DNA from: Candidatus Woesearchaeota archaeon CG10_big_fil_rev_8_21_14_0_10_37_12
Lineage (GTDB): Archaea > Nanobdellota > Nanobdellia > Woesearchaeales > ARS49
NCBI GenBank assembly: GCA_002762795.1
Contig: PCYA01000007.1
Coordinates: 28,416 to 92,415, forward strand
Length of the DNA: 64,000 nt
Reading direction: 5' to 3'
Below the pieces are notes generated by a model, which made no database searches, was not told where the DNA came from, and saw nothing but the letters and a program-made list of their open reading frames with translations. Position 1 is the first letter of the stretch. Every line of letters begins with the position of its first letter. The position numbers and the translations under genes were made by a program. Positions 28,569-38,337 of this stretch are shown piece after piece.

Positions 28569-29228
28569 TCAAGACATAATTTTGTACCACTGGAACAACA
28601 ACCGATCAACAGGCTTCAACAAATCTAATTCTGGTCCAGACAAAGTAATACAGTGATTACTTAAATTTACAAGCGTTTCATTAGAAGTATGCAAATAAAT
28701 CACACTCTTTCCAAAATCACCACAAGTTACAATAGGACGATCAACACAAGCATCAGTCACATTTTTCGTGCAAGCCGCTTCAACAGAAACATTCAACGCG
28801 CGCACCATATGCAACGTGAGTTCTGAAACACCCAGCGCCAAATACTTAAAATCATCATACTCAGACTCAGGATCAAACGTTATGTACACAGGCATTTTCA
28901 CAAAACCTGAAAACTTACCAACTACTGGCACATCCTGAACTTGTTCAGGATTAAAACGAAAAGGAGCTTCGTAAGGCTGATCATCAAGCTCAATAGTAGT
29001 TTGCCACATACCACCAATCTGCTCAAACTTAAAATAATTATATTCTACTGTCGGAAGCGTTGGAGCAGAGTCATCAAAACCAAAAAACAAAAAACCAATA
29101 ACTACTAACAGCACAACTCCTGCTACAACACTGAAAATAATTGTTTGTTTAGATGCTTTGTACTCTTCCTGCTGCTCATCTTCTTCCTGTTTTAAGTCAT
29201 CAAGTTTATCAATATTTTTACCAGTCAT
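28569..29228 (-). CDS. Single-TM membrane protein, unknown
   Basis: Cytosolic acidic N-terminus + TM + ectodomain; overlaps neighbour by 4 nt. Confidence 0.75.
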   Translation of the reverse strand: MTGKNIDKLDDLKQEEDEQQEEYKASKQTIIFSVVAGVVLLVVIGFLFFGFDDSAPTLPTVEYNYFKFEQIGGMWQTTIELDDQPYEAPFRFNPEQVQDVPVVGKFSGFVKMPVYITFDPESEYDDFKYLALGVSELTLHMVRALNVSVEAACTKNVTDACVDRPIVTCGDFGKSVIYLHTSNETLVNLSNHCITLSGPELDLLKPVDRLLFQWYKIMS

Positions 29229-29794
29229 TCCATAACACCCAAGATAACATATAACAAACGTTCTGACTGTCTGTACAAGTCATACGCATCAACAGCAGAA
29301 ACCAAAATACAATTATTGCTTGCAGAAATGCTTGATTCATTTGCTTCCTGCAACTGAATAACTGGCTGATATTCTGTTGCATTCACACATGTGCGCATTG
29401 GTAATGAAGAATTTTCGGACGTAACTGCGCGCTCAATTAACTTTTGATCAGCTAAACGGAACTCTAAAGAATACTGCACATCACCAAAAAAATCAGCAAG
29501 AGAACTTGCATCATCATACGTTATCGTATAAATTGGCGCATTCAGCAATGCTTTTGTTTCATCACTCACATCAACATAATCCAAGTCTCCTGGGAAAAAC
29601 AAAAAACCATAATCTTGATTGTTAATTTCTGTTATGTACTGCTGCACACCATTTTGTGTTATCGGCCTGAATGAGAACTCACCATATACCAAATCGCTCG
29701 CTGTAGGAGAAGTATAATACGCAACAAAACCAAAAACAGAAGATACCATAATAAACGCAAAAAACAAACCGATTAATGCTTTCTTTTTATCCAT
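29225..29794 (-). CDS. Single-TM membrane protein, unknown, possible paralogue of the adjacent gene
   Basis: N-terminal TM + ectodomain with CV..NCI pattern also present next door. Confidence 0.75.
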   Translation of the reverse strand: MDKKKALIGLFFAFIMVSSVFGFVAYYTSPTASDLVYGEFSFRPITQNGVQQYITEINNQDYGFLFFPGDLDYVDVSDETKALLNAPIYTITYDDASSLADFFGDVQYSLEFRLADQKLIERAVTSENSSLPMRTCVNATEYQPVIQLQEANESSISASNNCILVSAVDAYDLYRQSERLLYVILGVME

Positions 29795-29928
29795 GTAATA
29801 GTTGCGTTAACACTGGTTTAAAAGCATTGCGAAAAATAGAAAGTCAAAAATAAAGAGTTAAGAGTACATATCGGAAAGCATAAAATAAGAGGCAACATTT
29901 AATAAAGATAAAACCATACAACAGAAAC

Positions 29929-30087
29929 ATGAAATGTGAAATCTGCAAAAAAACACTAGGAGAAACATTTCTTAAGAAAATTATTGGCACACACATAAAA
30001 GACGACAAAGGAAAAATGCACACTGTTTGCCACGAATGCCAGAAGAAACTGCAGGGCAAAGAAGCTATTCTGAAAGAATTGAAATAG
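29929..30087 (+). CDS. Small zinc-finger-like protein
   Basis: 52 aa MKCEICKKTLGETFLKKIIGTHIKDDKGKMHTVCHECQKKLQGKEAILKELK; two CxxC; missed by the ORF size cutoff. Confidence 0.75.
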   Translation: MKCEICKKTLGETFLKKIIGTHIKDDKGKMHTVCHECQKKLQGKEAILKELK

Positions 30088-30152
30088 ATAATTGATTAAC
30101 GAAAACCTTAAATGGATCATTTTCTGATAAACATGTATAAAGAGGTGTAATC

Positions 30153-30701
30153 ATGGTTGATGAAAAATTAAGAAGAGACATTCTTGACCAAGCTGCAAAC
30201 GTAACTACGCAAATCTGGAGCAGAACCGTAACAGACTTTATGACTGTTCCAAAACTATTACACGCAGATGCAACAGGAAAAGCAGAAACTATGGGCAAAA
30301 AACCACCATGGAGCAACTGCAACATACAACGAAACGCATTTACATTTGACCCAACAGCCAAAACAATAACCATCATCATAAAAGCAGACTGTGCAGGCGC
30401 AGGATACAGCGACACATTCAAAATACGCATTGAACTAACAGAAAAAGCAGGACAAGTAAACAAATTACCTGTATCAGGCAACTGGTTTTTTGAAACAACA
30501 GGAACAAGCGTGCAAGGAAGCCAAAACAGCGGAAATATTGAAGAGATAATCTATGCATCAGGATTATCAGACAACAAATTAGCAACAACAACAAAAAAAC
30601 TATTCGACAACACAATAAAACCATTACTCACCAAAGCAATGTCAGACAGAGCAGGATACAGACTATTTGGCGTGCAAAGAGCTTTGCAATTAAGTGCTTG
30701 A
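30153..30701 (+). CDS. Hypothetical protein
   Basis: 182 aa ORF. Confidence 0.7.
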   Translation: MVDEKLRRDILDQAANVTTQIWSRTVTDFMTVPKLLHADATGKAETMGKKPPWSNCNIQRNAFTFDPTAKTITIIIKADCAGAGYSDTFKIRIELTEKAGQVNKLPVSGNWFFETTGTSVQGSQNSGNIEEIIYASGLSDNKLATTTKKLFDNTIKPLLTKAMSDRAGYRLFGVQRALQLSA

Positions 30702-30810
30702 ACTTTTTGTTTTTTATTCTGAAGAAGTTTCAATGAAAATCCACAGAATGTCGTAAACTACCACGATGCGCAGGAGAAGTTTTTAATAAGCCAACCACTA
30801 TTTTTTTCTT

Positions 30811-31428
30811 ATGGACGTGTACGTTGACTTCACCCAAAATTGGTTTAATCATCCAGATGAAAAAGTACGAACTCAGCTAGTTGAAAAGCTAAAAGAAAAC
30901 CTGCTGGAAATTTATAAAAACGATCTAGATAATAAAATTAACAGACTCAGAAATCTTAAGCTTACAGGCATTTTTAAAATTGATAAATTTGGAAATGAGT
31001 GGAGCGAATGCATTAGATGTTATGAAGATGGCAGATTTATTTCAACCGTTGTTCTCTGTGGTGCAATAGCTGAAAAAATTACTTGCGATTTAATTGAGGA
31101 AGCCAATATTCATATAAATAATAGTAAAATGACAAGAGAGCAAAAAGAGGGATTTTTTAGTTTAACACAAAAAGAAAGAATTAATCTATTGGCAGATTTT
31201 AAGATTCTTTCACATGAAGTTGCTGGTAAATTACAGCAGATAAGAGATAAACGAAATGATTACATACATCCAGAGAAGAAAAAGCCAATAAATTCGGAAA
31301 CTGACTCAAAAAATATGTTGAACTTATTAGAGAGTATTCTTAAAAAATTATATGAATTAGTACCCGAATCAGGTCAATTAACAAACATTAACCAACCACT
31401 GAAATTAAATAGAGAAAAAGTTGAATAG
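30811..31428 (+). CDS. HEPN-like protein (DUF4145-like)
   Basis: All-helical, C-terminal IRDKRNDYIHP (RNxxxH HEPN motif); compositionally distinct from neighbours. Confidence 0.65.
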   Translation: MDVYVDFTQNWFNHPDEKVRTQLVEKLKENLLEIYKNDLDNKINRLRNLKLTGIFKIDKFGNEWSECIRCYEDGRFISTVVLCGAIAEKITCDLIEEANIHINNSKMTREQKEGFFSLTQKERINLLADFKILSHEVAGKLQQIRDKRNDYIHPEKKKPINSETDSKNMLNLLESILKKLYELVPESGQLTNINQPLKLNREKVE

Positions 31429-31557
31429 GTAAACGCAAGAACATATTTTTGGCTTTAAGCCATTTTGGCTCGGCTTCAAGATTTGTATTTTATCGTCGCT
31501 AAAAAATGTGTAGGAGTTACATTTTTTCGCACGCACAGATGTTCGCACAAGAAGATG

Positions 31558-31935
31558 CTATTTTCCCGTATACCCAAATATCTTATCATATGTTGGGTGA
31601 TCTACGATTTCGAATATTACGCTGATGATTCTTATTTCATCACCCGCAACGTAATATAATAGTCTCCAGAATTGTGAGAGTTCCATGCGAAAGAGGTTTG
31701 GCAGGTCTTTGTATTCTTTTGGCCAGAGTTTGTGAGCAACAACTTGTCCTGCGAATGGGTTTTGTTTGAGGTTGGTAATTGCTCTGTGTATACTGTCAAG
31801 CAGCTGTCTGTCTTCTTTTGGTGGTGTTTTGCCTAGTGCTTCGTAGGAATTAACTGTTTCTTGTAGTTTTGTTATTGCTTCGTTTGCTGTTCCTATTGTT
31901 TGCACTATTTTTTGTTTGTCTGCAAGTTTTACCAT
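31558..31935 (-). CDS. RelE/ParE-superfamily toxin
   Basis: NLFRMELSQFWRLLYYVAGDEIRIISVIFEIVDHPTYDKIFGY. Confidence 0.85.
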   Translation of the reverse strand: MVKLADKQKIVQTIGTANEAITKLQETVNSYEALGKTPPKEDRQLLDSIHRAITNLKQNPFAGQVVAHKLWPKEYKDLPNLFRMELSQFWRLLYYVAGDEIRIISVIFEIVDHPTYDKIFGYTGK

Positions 31936-32201
31936 TGTTTTCCTTTGCTGAGAATTGCTCGAATGTCTTCTTTTGGCATGAAAATCCAAACCATACCATT
32001 AGGAGTGTATTCGATCTTTCCACTCTGTTGCAAATAAGAAATAACCAATTTAAGCGTGTTATGGTTCACTTGGCGAGGTAGCCTACGTTTAAGCTCGGCC
32101 ATGCTAAGCACTTCTTTCGCTTCCTTAATCACATTCTCAACCATGAGAATAGTATCGAGTGTTGGGCTGTGCGTTTCTGGTTTTTTGAGTAATTGCGGCA
32201 T
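31929..32201 (-). CDS. Winged-helix antitoxin of the adjacent toxin
   Basis: SMAELKRRLPRQVNHNTLKLVISYLQQSGKIEYTPNGMVWIF; overlaps toxin start by 7 nt. Confidence 0.8.
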   Translation of the reverse strand: MPQLLKKPETHSPTLDTILMVENVIKEAKEVLSMAELKRRLPRQVNHNTLKLVISYLQQSGKIEYTPNGMVWIFMPKEDIRAILSKGKQW

Positions 32202-32306
32202 TGAAAATCACCTAAAAATTTACTTATTTGTTCATAATTGATACAAATATATAAACTTTCCTCTTTTTCACAACAAGCAAAGAATTTTAACAACCCTTCA
32301 TCATAA

Positions 32307-32390
32307 GCCTCCGAAGGGAGTTGCACCCTCGACCTGCGGTTCTTTCACAATGTTACGAAACCGCCGCTATAGCTACTAAGCTACGGAGGC
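32307..32390 (-). tRNA. tRNA-Thr (CGT) with probable ~12-nt intron at 37/38
   Basis: Acceptor GCCTCCG/CGGAGGC, D arm GCT/AGC, anticodon stem GCGGT/ACCGC with a 19-nt loop TTCGTAACATTGTGAAAGA, T arm GAGGG-TGCAACT-CCCTT. Confidence 0.85.
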
Positions 32391-32438
32391 AAAATAATTT
32401 ATAGTTTGTAGTCAGAAGGTCTTTTTTAAAACTTGCTC

Positions 32439-33902
32439 TTAAAAATAAGTATTCTCAAAAGTAACTTCTTTAGATCTTCTGCCAAGATAACTCATGACCA
32501 TCGCAGTTCCTGCAGTTACCAGTGTTGCAAGTGCTACTGCCTCACCAACAGGACCTGCATACGCTTGCTGCAAGGCATCAAAATCAACAGCATTCATTAA
32601 CTCACCTACTTGCGCCGCAACTTGGGCTTTCTGCGCAACAATTTGTTCCATGCCATCACGCAATTGCTCAACACCTGAGTGCAACAAATCATACCCTTTT
32701 TGCGCAGCTGTTTTAGCTGCCTCATCAACACCTGCAGCAACAGCTGCTTGTTTCACATCAGCTGCCTGCATCGCTGCTTGATACACTGTATCTTTTGACA
32801 ACCAAGTAGCTGTTTTTAATTGTGTAAGATCAGTTTGCAAACCATCTTCTAACAGTGTTAACAAAGACTCATACTTTTGCTGAACACTTGCAACAGCCCC
32901 TGTAACTTTTGAATTCGCTACTGCACCCATTGTTAGCGCTGCTGCTAAACCAACAGCTGCTGCAGACTTATTATACCCTTTTGCACTCACTGCACGCACA
33001 ACAAAATATGTTGCAACAAGCGCGCCAACACCATACATTGCAGCATCAGCAGAATCTGCAATTACTAAATTCACATAATTTGAAATCTCTGCAGGAAGAT
33101 CTTTTGCTGCAGCTAAACGATCAATAATTGCCTGCCCATGCTTTTCAAAAACACTTTTTGTTGTTGTAAGCTCATTTGCTGCAGAAACTAATTTCCCATA
33201 CAAACCTTCAAGCTCAGTTTGTAAACGAGGGAGCTCGTCCCTATTTTTTATTCGTACTAATTTACCAAGTTTGTCAAGAATGCCAACAAGATCTGCATTA
33301 AGCGGAAGCTCTTGACCAGTTAACGCAGTATCAAGATAATTTGTTGCATTTTGCACTGCACTCACAACTCTTTTTGCTCCATCAACAACAGAGCCGCCTG
33401 CATCTCGAGAAAACTCATCAACTGCACCGCTTAGCTCTGATGTTTTTGGCGTTCCAAATAAAGACGAAACACCATCAACTAAATTTGTCAATGTACCTCC
33501 AGTTACGTCATCAACTAATCTTCCTGCTTCACGAGTTCCTTGCAACACAAATCCTGTTCCTTCACCAACTACATCAAACGCATCAGCAACCGCTTGTTTA
33601 GAAATACCTTCCTGCACTTCCAACTTTGTTCCTGCTAATGCTTGCGCTTCATCTCTTAACACTGCAGCATTATGTGCAAATTGCTGCACTGCACCATTTG
33701 CTTGTTCAGAAACAGGAACTCCTAACTGAGCAGAAACATCCCGAATAACCGCGTCTAAAGTAATTGCTGTATCAGCTGATTGTGCTGCAATTTGTTCTGC
33801 TGCAAACTCTTGTGCTTTGCCCACTAAAGAGCCTTTAACTGCGAGACCTGCAACTGGTAAACTTGCAACTACTGCTGCTTCGACGATGTTTATTTTTTTC
33901 AT
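32439..33902 (-). CDS. Large Ala-rich helical membrane-associated protein, unknown
   Basis: 487 aa with N-terminal hydrophobic segment and C-terminal TM segments. Confidence 0.75.
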   Translation of the reverse strand: MKKINIVEAAVVASLPVAGLAVKGSLVGKAQEFAAEQIAAQSADTAITLDAVIRDVSAQLGVPVSEQANGAVQQFAHNAAVLRDEAQALAGTKLEVQEGISKQAVADAFDVVGEGTGFVLQGTREAGRLVDDVTGGTLTNLVDGVSSLFGTPKTSELSGAVDEFSRDAGGSVVDGAKRVVSAVQNATNYLDTALTGQELPLNADLVGILDKLGKLVRIKNRDELPRLQTELEGLYGKLVSAANELTTTKSVFEKHGQAIIDRLAAAKDLPAEISNYVNLVIADSADAAMYGVGALVATYFVVRAVSAKGYNKSAAAVGLAAALTMGAVANSKVTGAVASVQQKYESLLTLLEDGLQTDLTQLKTATWLSKDTVYQAAMQAADVKQAAVAAGVDEAAKTAAQKGYDLLHSGVEQLRDGMEQIVAQKAQVAAQVGELMNAVDFDALQQAYAGPVGEAVALATLVTAGTAMVMSYLGRRSKEVTFENTYF

Positions 33903-34072
33903 ATCTCTGTTACCACTCGACTTTTTTAATTAATTGTCGTCGTTATTTTGCCACAATCAACCAATAAGATAGTTCATAGTTTCACAATATTTAAATGTTT
34001 CTTTTTTAATCACTTTGGAAGGACTAATTTCTTTCTACAAATGTTTAAAAACTTTCCCCTGAATAAAAACAC

Positions 34073-34132
34073 ATGCCACGCATAGCAATAATCAGAAAAG
34101 AACGCTGCAATCCACAAGGATGCGGAGGATAC
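34073..34132 (+). pseudogene. Duplicated 5' fragment of the ABCE1 gene
   Basis: 60 nt identical to 34424-34483, then diverges into hairpin-rich sequence. Confidence 0.9.
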
Positions 34133-34294
34133 ACTTCAAACTTTTCAAAAAAGTTTGATCAAAACGCTCATTACACTTCGTTCAAGAAACAATTCATAAA
34201 ATATTCACTTCGTGAATATGTTTATTACTTTTCTTTCACTTCGTGCGATCTCGCGACAGATACCTTCTGTAAATCAAAACCAATCAACAACTAA

Positions 34295-34383
34295 CGGAAG
34301 ACACAAGCAAATTATATACTTGTTATGTCTTCCGAACTTTAGTTGCGGGAAAATTCATAATTAACTTTTGTCCGCAACTAAAC
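34295..34383. repeat. Paired-hairpin element (family B, copy 1)
   Basis: CGGAAGACACAAG...CTTGTTATGTCTTCCG-AACTTTA-GTTGCGG...CCGCAACTAAAC. Confidence 0.85.
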
Positions 34384-34423
34384 TGACAAAAGCATTAAAA
34401 ACCTTAATTTTAGCCAAATTAAC

Positions 34424-36166
34424 ATGCCACGCATAGCAATAATCAGAAAAGAACGCTGCAATCCACAAGGATGCGGAGGATACCTTTGCGCCAGAGTGTG
34501 CCCTATCAACATGGAAGGACAAGACTGCATAGTCAAAGGACCAGACACAAAACCAATAATAAACGAAGAATTATGCACAGGCTGCGGCATCTGCCCAAAC
34601 AGATGTCCATTCGATGCGATAGACATTATCAATTTACCGGATAAACTCGAACATCCAATACACAGATACGGCAGAAACGGGTTTCACCTCTATTCACTAC
34701 CAACACCTGTTTTTGGAAAAGTCGTAGGCATAGTAGGCAGAAACGGCATAGGAAAAAGCACTGCAATCAAAATCCTGGCAGGAATCATGAAACCAAACCT
34801 AGGAAAAGATGAAGAAGCAACCTGGCAAAAACTTGTTGAACATTTCAAAGGAAAAGAAGCACAAACCTATTTTGAAGCAGTAAGAGACGGAAAAATAACG
34901 GTCTCGTATAAACCACAACACGTTGAAATGATCCCAAAAACAACAACAGGAACAGTCAAAGAATTATTAAAAAAAGTAGATGAACGAAACGCATTTGATG
35001 AAGTAACAAAAACACTAAATCTTAACAAAGTATTAGACAGAGACATAAAACAAGTAAGTGGAGGAGAATTACAACGAATTGCAATAGCTGCAACAGCACT
35101 TCGCAAAGCAAACTTTTACATTTTTGACGAACCAACATCATATTTAGACATCAAACAAAGAATCAACGTAAGCAAATTCATCAAAGAGCTTGCAAACGAA
35201 CAAACAGCAGTACTTGTTGTTGAACACGACTTAATTATTCTTGATTACATGACAGACCTCCTGCATATTACATACGGAAAATCAGGAAGCTACGGAATAG
35301 TAAGCCTGCCAAAACAAACACGCACAGGAATGAACACATACTTAGAAGGATACATCAGAGACGAAAACATGCGATTCAGAGACAAGAAAATAGAATTCAT
35401 CGCAAGACCGCCAAGACCGATAAATAAATTGATACTAACTGAATGGAAACCCATGGAACTTAAGTTGGGAGATTTTAAATTAAATGTTAGTGAAGGAAAG
35501 ATAGGAAAAAGCACAATCATAGGAGTAGTAGGAGAAAACGGAATAGGAAAAACCACCTTTGTCAAAGCACTCGCAGGAGAAATAACAACAAACGAAAAAC
35601 TCAACAATATCACCGTAGCATACAAACCACAATACTTACAAGACGAAAGCGATGAATTCGTAAACAGCTTTCTCGTAGAAGCAATATCAAAATACCAGAC
35701 CCAATTAATTGAACCACTTGAATTAAAACATTTACTCAACAAACCATTAAAAACATTATCAGGAGGAGAACTACAACGCGTTTACATCGCAAAATGCTTA
35801 AGCCAAGAAGCAGAACTTTTTTTATTAGATGAACCAAGCGCTTACTTAGACATCGAGCAAAGACTAACACTAAGCAAAGTTGTAAGAGACTTAGCAGACC
35901 AACGAGATGTCAGCATTCTTATTGTTGACCACGATCTTTTGTTTTTAGATTACATATCAGACAAGATAACTGTATTTGAAGGAGAACCAGCAAAACAAGG
36001 CAGCGTAACAGGACCATTTGAAATGGAACAAGGAATGAACAAATTCTTAACAAGTTTAAACATTACTTTACGAAGAGACAAAGAAAGCAAAAGACCACGA
36101 ATCAACAAAGAAGGAAGTGTTTTGGACAGAGAACAACGAAGTTCCGGGAAGTTATATTATGGGTAA
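34424..36166 (+). CDS. ABCE1 / RNase L inhibitor ribosome-recycling ATPase
   Basis: N-terminal 4Fe-4S motifs (CNPQGCGGYLCARVCP, CTGCGICPNRCP), two Walker A/ABC signatures (SGGELQRIAIA, SGGELQRVYIA). Confidence 0.97.
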   Translation: MPRIAIIRKERCNPQGCGGYLCARVCPINMEGQDCIVKGPDTKPIINEELCTGCGICPNRCPFDAIDIINLPDKLEHPIHRYGRNGFHLYSLPTPVFGKVVGIVGRNGIGKSTAIKILAGIMKPNLGKDEEATWQKLVEHFKGKEAQTYFEAVRDGKITVSYKPQHVEMIPKTTTGTVKELLKKVDERNAFDEVTKTLNLNKVLDRDIKQVSGGELQRIAIAATALRKANFYIFDEPTSYLDIKQRINVSKFIKELANEQTAVLVVEHDLIILDYMTDLLHITYGKSGSYGIVSLPKQTRTGMNTYLEGYIRDENMRFRDKKIEFIARPPRPINKLILTEWKPMELKLGDFKLNVSEGKIGKSTIIGVVGENGIGKTTFVKALAGEITTNEKLNNITVAYKPQYLQDESDEFVNSFLVEAISKYQTQLIEPLELKHLLNKPLKTLSGGELQRVYIAKCLSQEAELFLLDEPSAYLDIEQRLTLSKVVRDLADQRDVSILIVDHDLLFLDYISDKITVFEGEPAKQGSVTGPFEMEQGMNKFLTSLNITLRRDKESKRPRINKEGSVLDREQRSSGKLYYG

Positions 36167-36177
36167 TTATTTTCTAC

Positions 36178-36300
36178 AGGAAACTTTGAATAACTATAAA
36201 AATATAGTCAAAGTTTCCTAAGGCAATTTTGAATATCGACGACAAAATTGAAAGGCGTTTAACGCCCAACACCAAATAAGCGACTTATTCAAAATTGCCT
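36178..36300. repeat. Paired-hairpin element (family A, copy 2)
   Basis: AGGAAACTTTGA...TCAAAGTTTCCT then AGGCAATTTTGAAT...GGCGTTTAACGCC...ATTCAAAATTGCCT. Confidence 0.9.
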
Positions 36301-36362
36301 ACAGCAATGGATTACAATCAATACGAAAATTCCTACAACTCCAATAAATAAAGAAATTGCCT

Positions 36363-36672
36363 GAAAACTCGCTATCCCTGCAGCAAGCTGACGGGGTATT
36401 ACGCGAGTTTTCTCGGCACTAAAAAACCACCGGGTTTTTGGTGCCCTGAAAATAAAAAGTATTTTCATGGCTTCGCCGACCAGCAATTTCAGTCTTTCAA
36501 AGTTGGTGCAGATAACCGCAGCAAGCTGCGGGGTACAAGAAAATCTCAAGATTTTCTGTACAGGAAAAGCAGGGCTTTTCCTTGTATTCGACCCAACATT
36601 TGAAATAAAGAAAAACGCACGATAATTTTCCTTGTATTAAACCCCTCTACAAAGTTCTTGCGAACTTTGCAA
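36363..36672. repeat. Cluster of palindromic elements (hairpin array plus GGGGTA elements)
   Basis: GAAAACTCGC...GCGAGTTTTC around TATCCC..GGGGTATT; cactaaaaaaccaccgggtttttggtg; 87-nt identity to 26814-26900; agaaaaacgcac...cgaactttgc remnant. Confidence 0.88.
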
Positions 36673-36711
36673 TAAAAATGTTTTTATAGTGCGCACAAAA
36701 AACATTCTGCA

Positions 36712-38337
36712 ATGAAAAAAGACAAAGAAGTGTTTGCACTATGGAAAGAGATCAATCCAGTAAGTGCATTTGGTGCAGGACTCAAAGAAAACGCAGGAAC
36801 ACTCTGGATATCCTCCTCTGCAAATATTAAACACGCACTTTTGCGTATTAAACAATTAGAAAAAAACGCAGATCCTGTCGCGAAAAAATTTCTTAACTGC
36901 ATAAAAACAAGCATTTTATTTGAAGAGCCACAACACCCACCTAATCAAATATTAAGCGCATATTTTACGCACCTGACTATCGAAGGAATTAACGAAAAAC
37001 ACGTTTTGCAGCTCGCTGAACAAGGAATCAGCTTATTAGGAGTACAAAAACATTTATGGGAAAAAAAATGGCCAATAGAATTGCAAATATTCACAGCACA
37101 AGAATGCTCAGGAGCAAAAGCAATTCTTGACACCATCAAAAAACAATGCAAAAAACAAGAAACAAAAGACGCCATAACTGCTTTGCAAAAAAGAATTGAC
37201 AACTGGAAAGAAAACATTACAAAAATACAAATAAAAAAAGGAGATTTTAACGAACTTTTTTCCCTGTTAAAAAAGAAAGCAACACTACAACGAAAAAACA
37301 TCTACAACAAACTCATCACAACACTTTACGACCACACAGAAACACCAGAACAAATAGAAAGATTAGCTCTGAGTTGGGTAGACAAAGAATTGCCGGTTTT
37401 CAAAACAATCGTAAAAAAACTCTCTCAAAAATACAAGTGTAAAGCAACTGTTGAATCAATAAGCGAAATGCTCAAGAAAAAACAAGCAGTAAAAACAACA
37501 GACTTGTTGAATATCATCGCAACAGTGCGCAAAAAATTACAACCTGTCGCAGAAAAAGAATGGGTACAAATTACACCAAAATACGATGTGCGATTAATCG
37601 AAACGCCTTCATATTTAACACCCTTCTTACCAACAGCAGCAATGGATTTATTCGGAACATTAAGCAACAAACCGTTCTGCCTATACTTTGTTACAACAGA
37701 CAAAACAAAAAGCCCAATGAGTGACATTCCAGATTTAGTACAAACTACCATTCACGAAGAATACGGACATTGTGTTAACCTGATGAACAGTGCAGTTAAT
37801 ACTAAGAACAGAATTATTGAGAAAATAAGCTCCTCATTAGAAATACCACTCACAGAAGGATTATCCTTTTTCAGAGAACTCGAAGGCTTAAGCACTTTTA
37901 AAAAAATACGCGATACTGGTGCAAAAAACAAAGAAGAAAAAGTACTCGTCAACGAAATAGAAAAACACGTTCCTTTTGAAGAATTCGTATTAGGAGTATC
38001 ATTTGTAGTATATCAATGGCGAATGGTACGCTTTCTTCGAGCAATAAGCGACGTGCGTGTCAATACAGGAAAGCAAAAATACCCTGCATTTATTGAGTGG
38101 GCGCATAAGAAAACTGGTCTTAGCAAAAAATTAATCTTTCACCAGACCTTCTTTTTCCAAGAAATGCCCGGATACGCGCCAAGCTACAGCTTATTTGGAC
38201 AGCAATTAAAAAAATATCAACATTTAGCAATGAAAAAAGGAATCAGTCAGAAAGCATTCAATACTTATGTTGCGGGCAGAGGATTTCCAGCACGAAGCGT
38301 GTTTGAAAAAGAATTAAAAAAGAAATTCAAGATTTGA
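36712..38337 (+). CDS. Zinc metallopeptidase-like protein (DUF885-like)
   Basis: TTIHEEYGHCVNLMNS (HExxH), distal E in LTEGLSFFRELEG, RAISDVRVNTG. Confidence 0.65.
   Translation: MKKDKEVFALWKEINPVSAFGAGLKENAGTLWISSSANIKHALLRIKQLEKNADPVAKKFLNCIKTSILFEEPQHPPNQILSAYFTHLTIEGINEKHVLQLAEQGISLLGVQKHLWEKKWPIELQIFTAQECSGAKAILDTIKKQCKKQETKDAITALQKRIDNWKENITKIQIKKGDFNELFSLLKKKATLQRKNIYNKLITTLYDHTETPEQIERLALSWVDKELPVFKTIVKKLSQKYKCKATVESISEMLKKKQAVKTTDLLNIIATVRKKLQPVAEKEWVQITPKYDVRLIETPSYLTPFLPTAAMDLFGTLSNKPFCLYFVTTDKTKSPMSDIPDLVQTTIHEEYGHCVNLMNSAVNTKNRIIEKISSSLEIPLTEGLSFFRELEGLSTFKKIRDTGAKNKEEKVLVNEIEKHVPFEEFVLGVSFVVYQWRMVRFLRAISDVRVNTGKQKYPAFIEWAHKKTGLSKKLIFHQTFFFQEMPGYAPSYSLFGQQLKKYQHLAMKKGISQKAFNTYVAGRGFPARSVFEKELKKKFKI

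Noticed and set aside
29844-30059. 71-aa minus-strand ORF
   Set aside because: Antisense to the better supported 52-aa zinc-finger-like ORF at 29929-30087.
32494-33601. Plus-strand Ala/Leu/Gln-rich ORFs
   Set aside because: Antisense to the Ala-rich 487-aa protein; low-complexity artefacts.
34073-34294. 73-aa ORF as an independent gene
   Set aside because: Only its first 20 codons match ABCE1; the rest is hairpin-rich intergenic sequence. Treated as a duplicated fragment.
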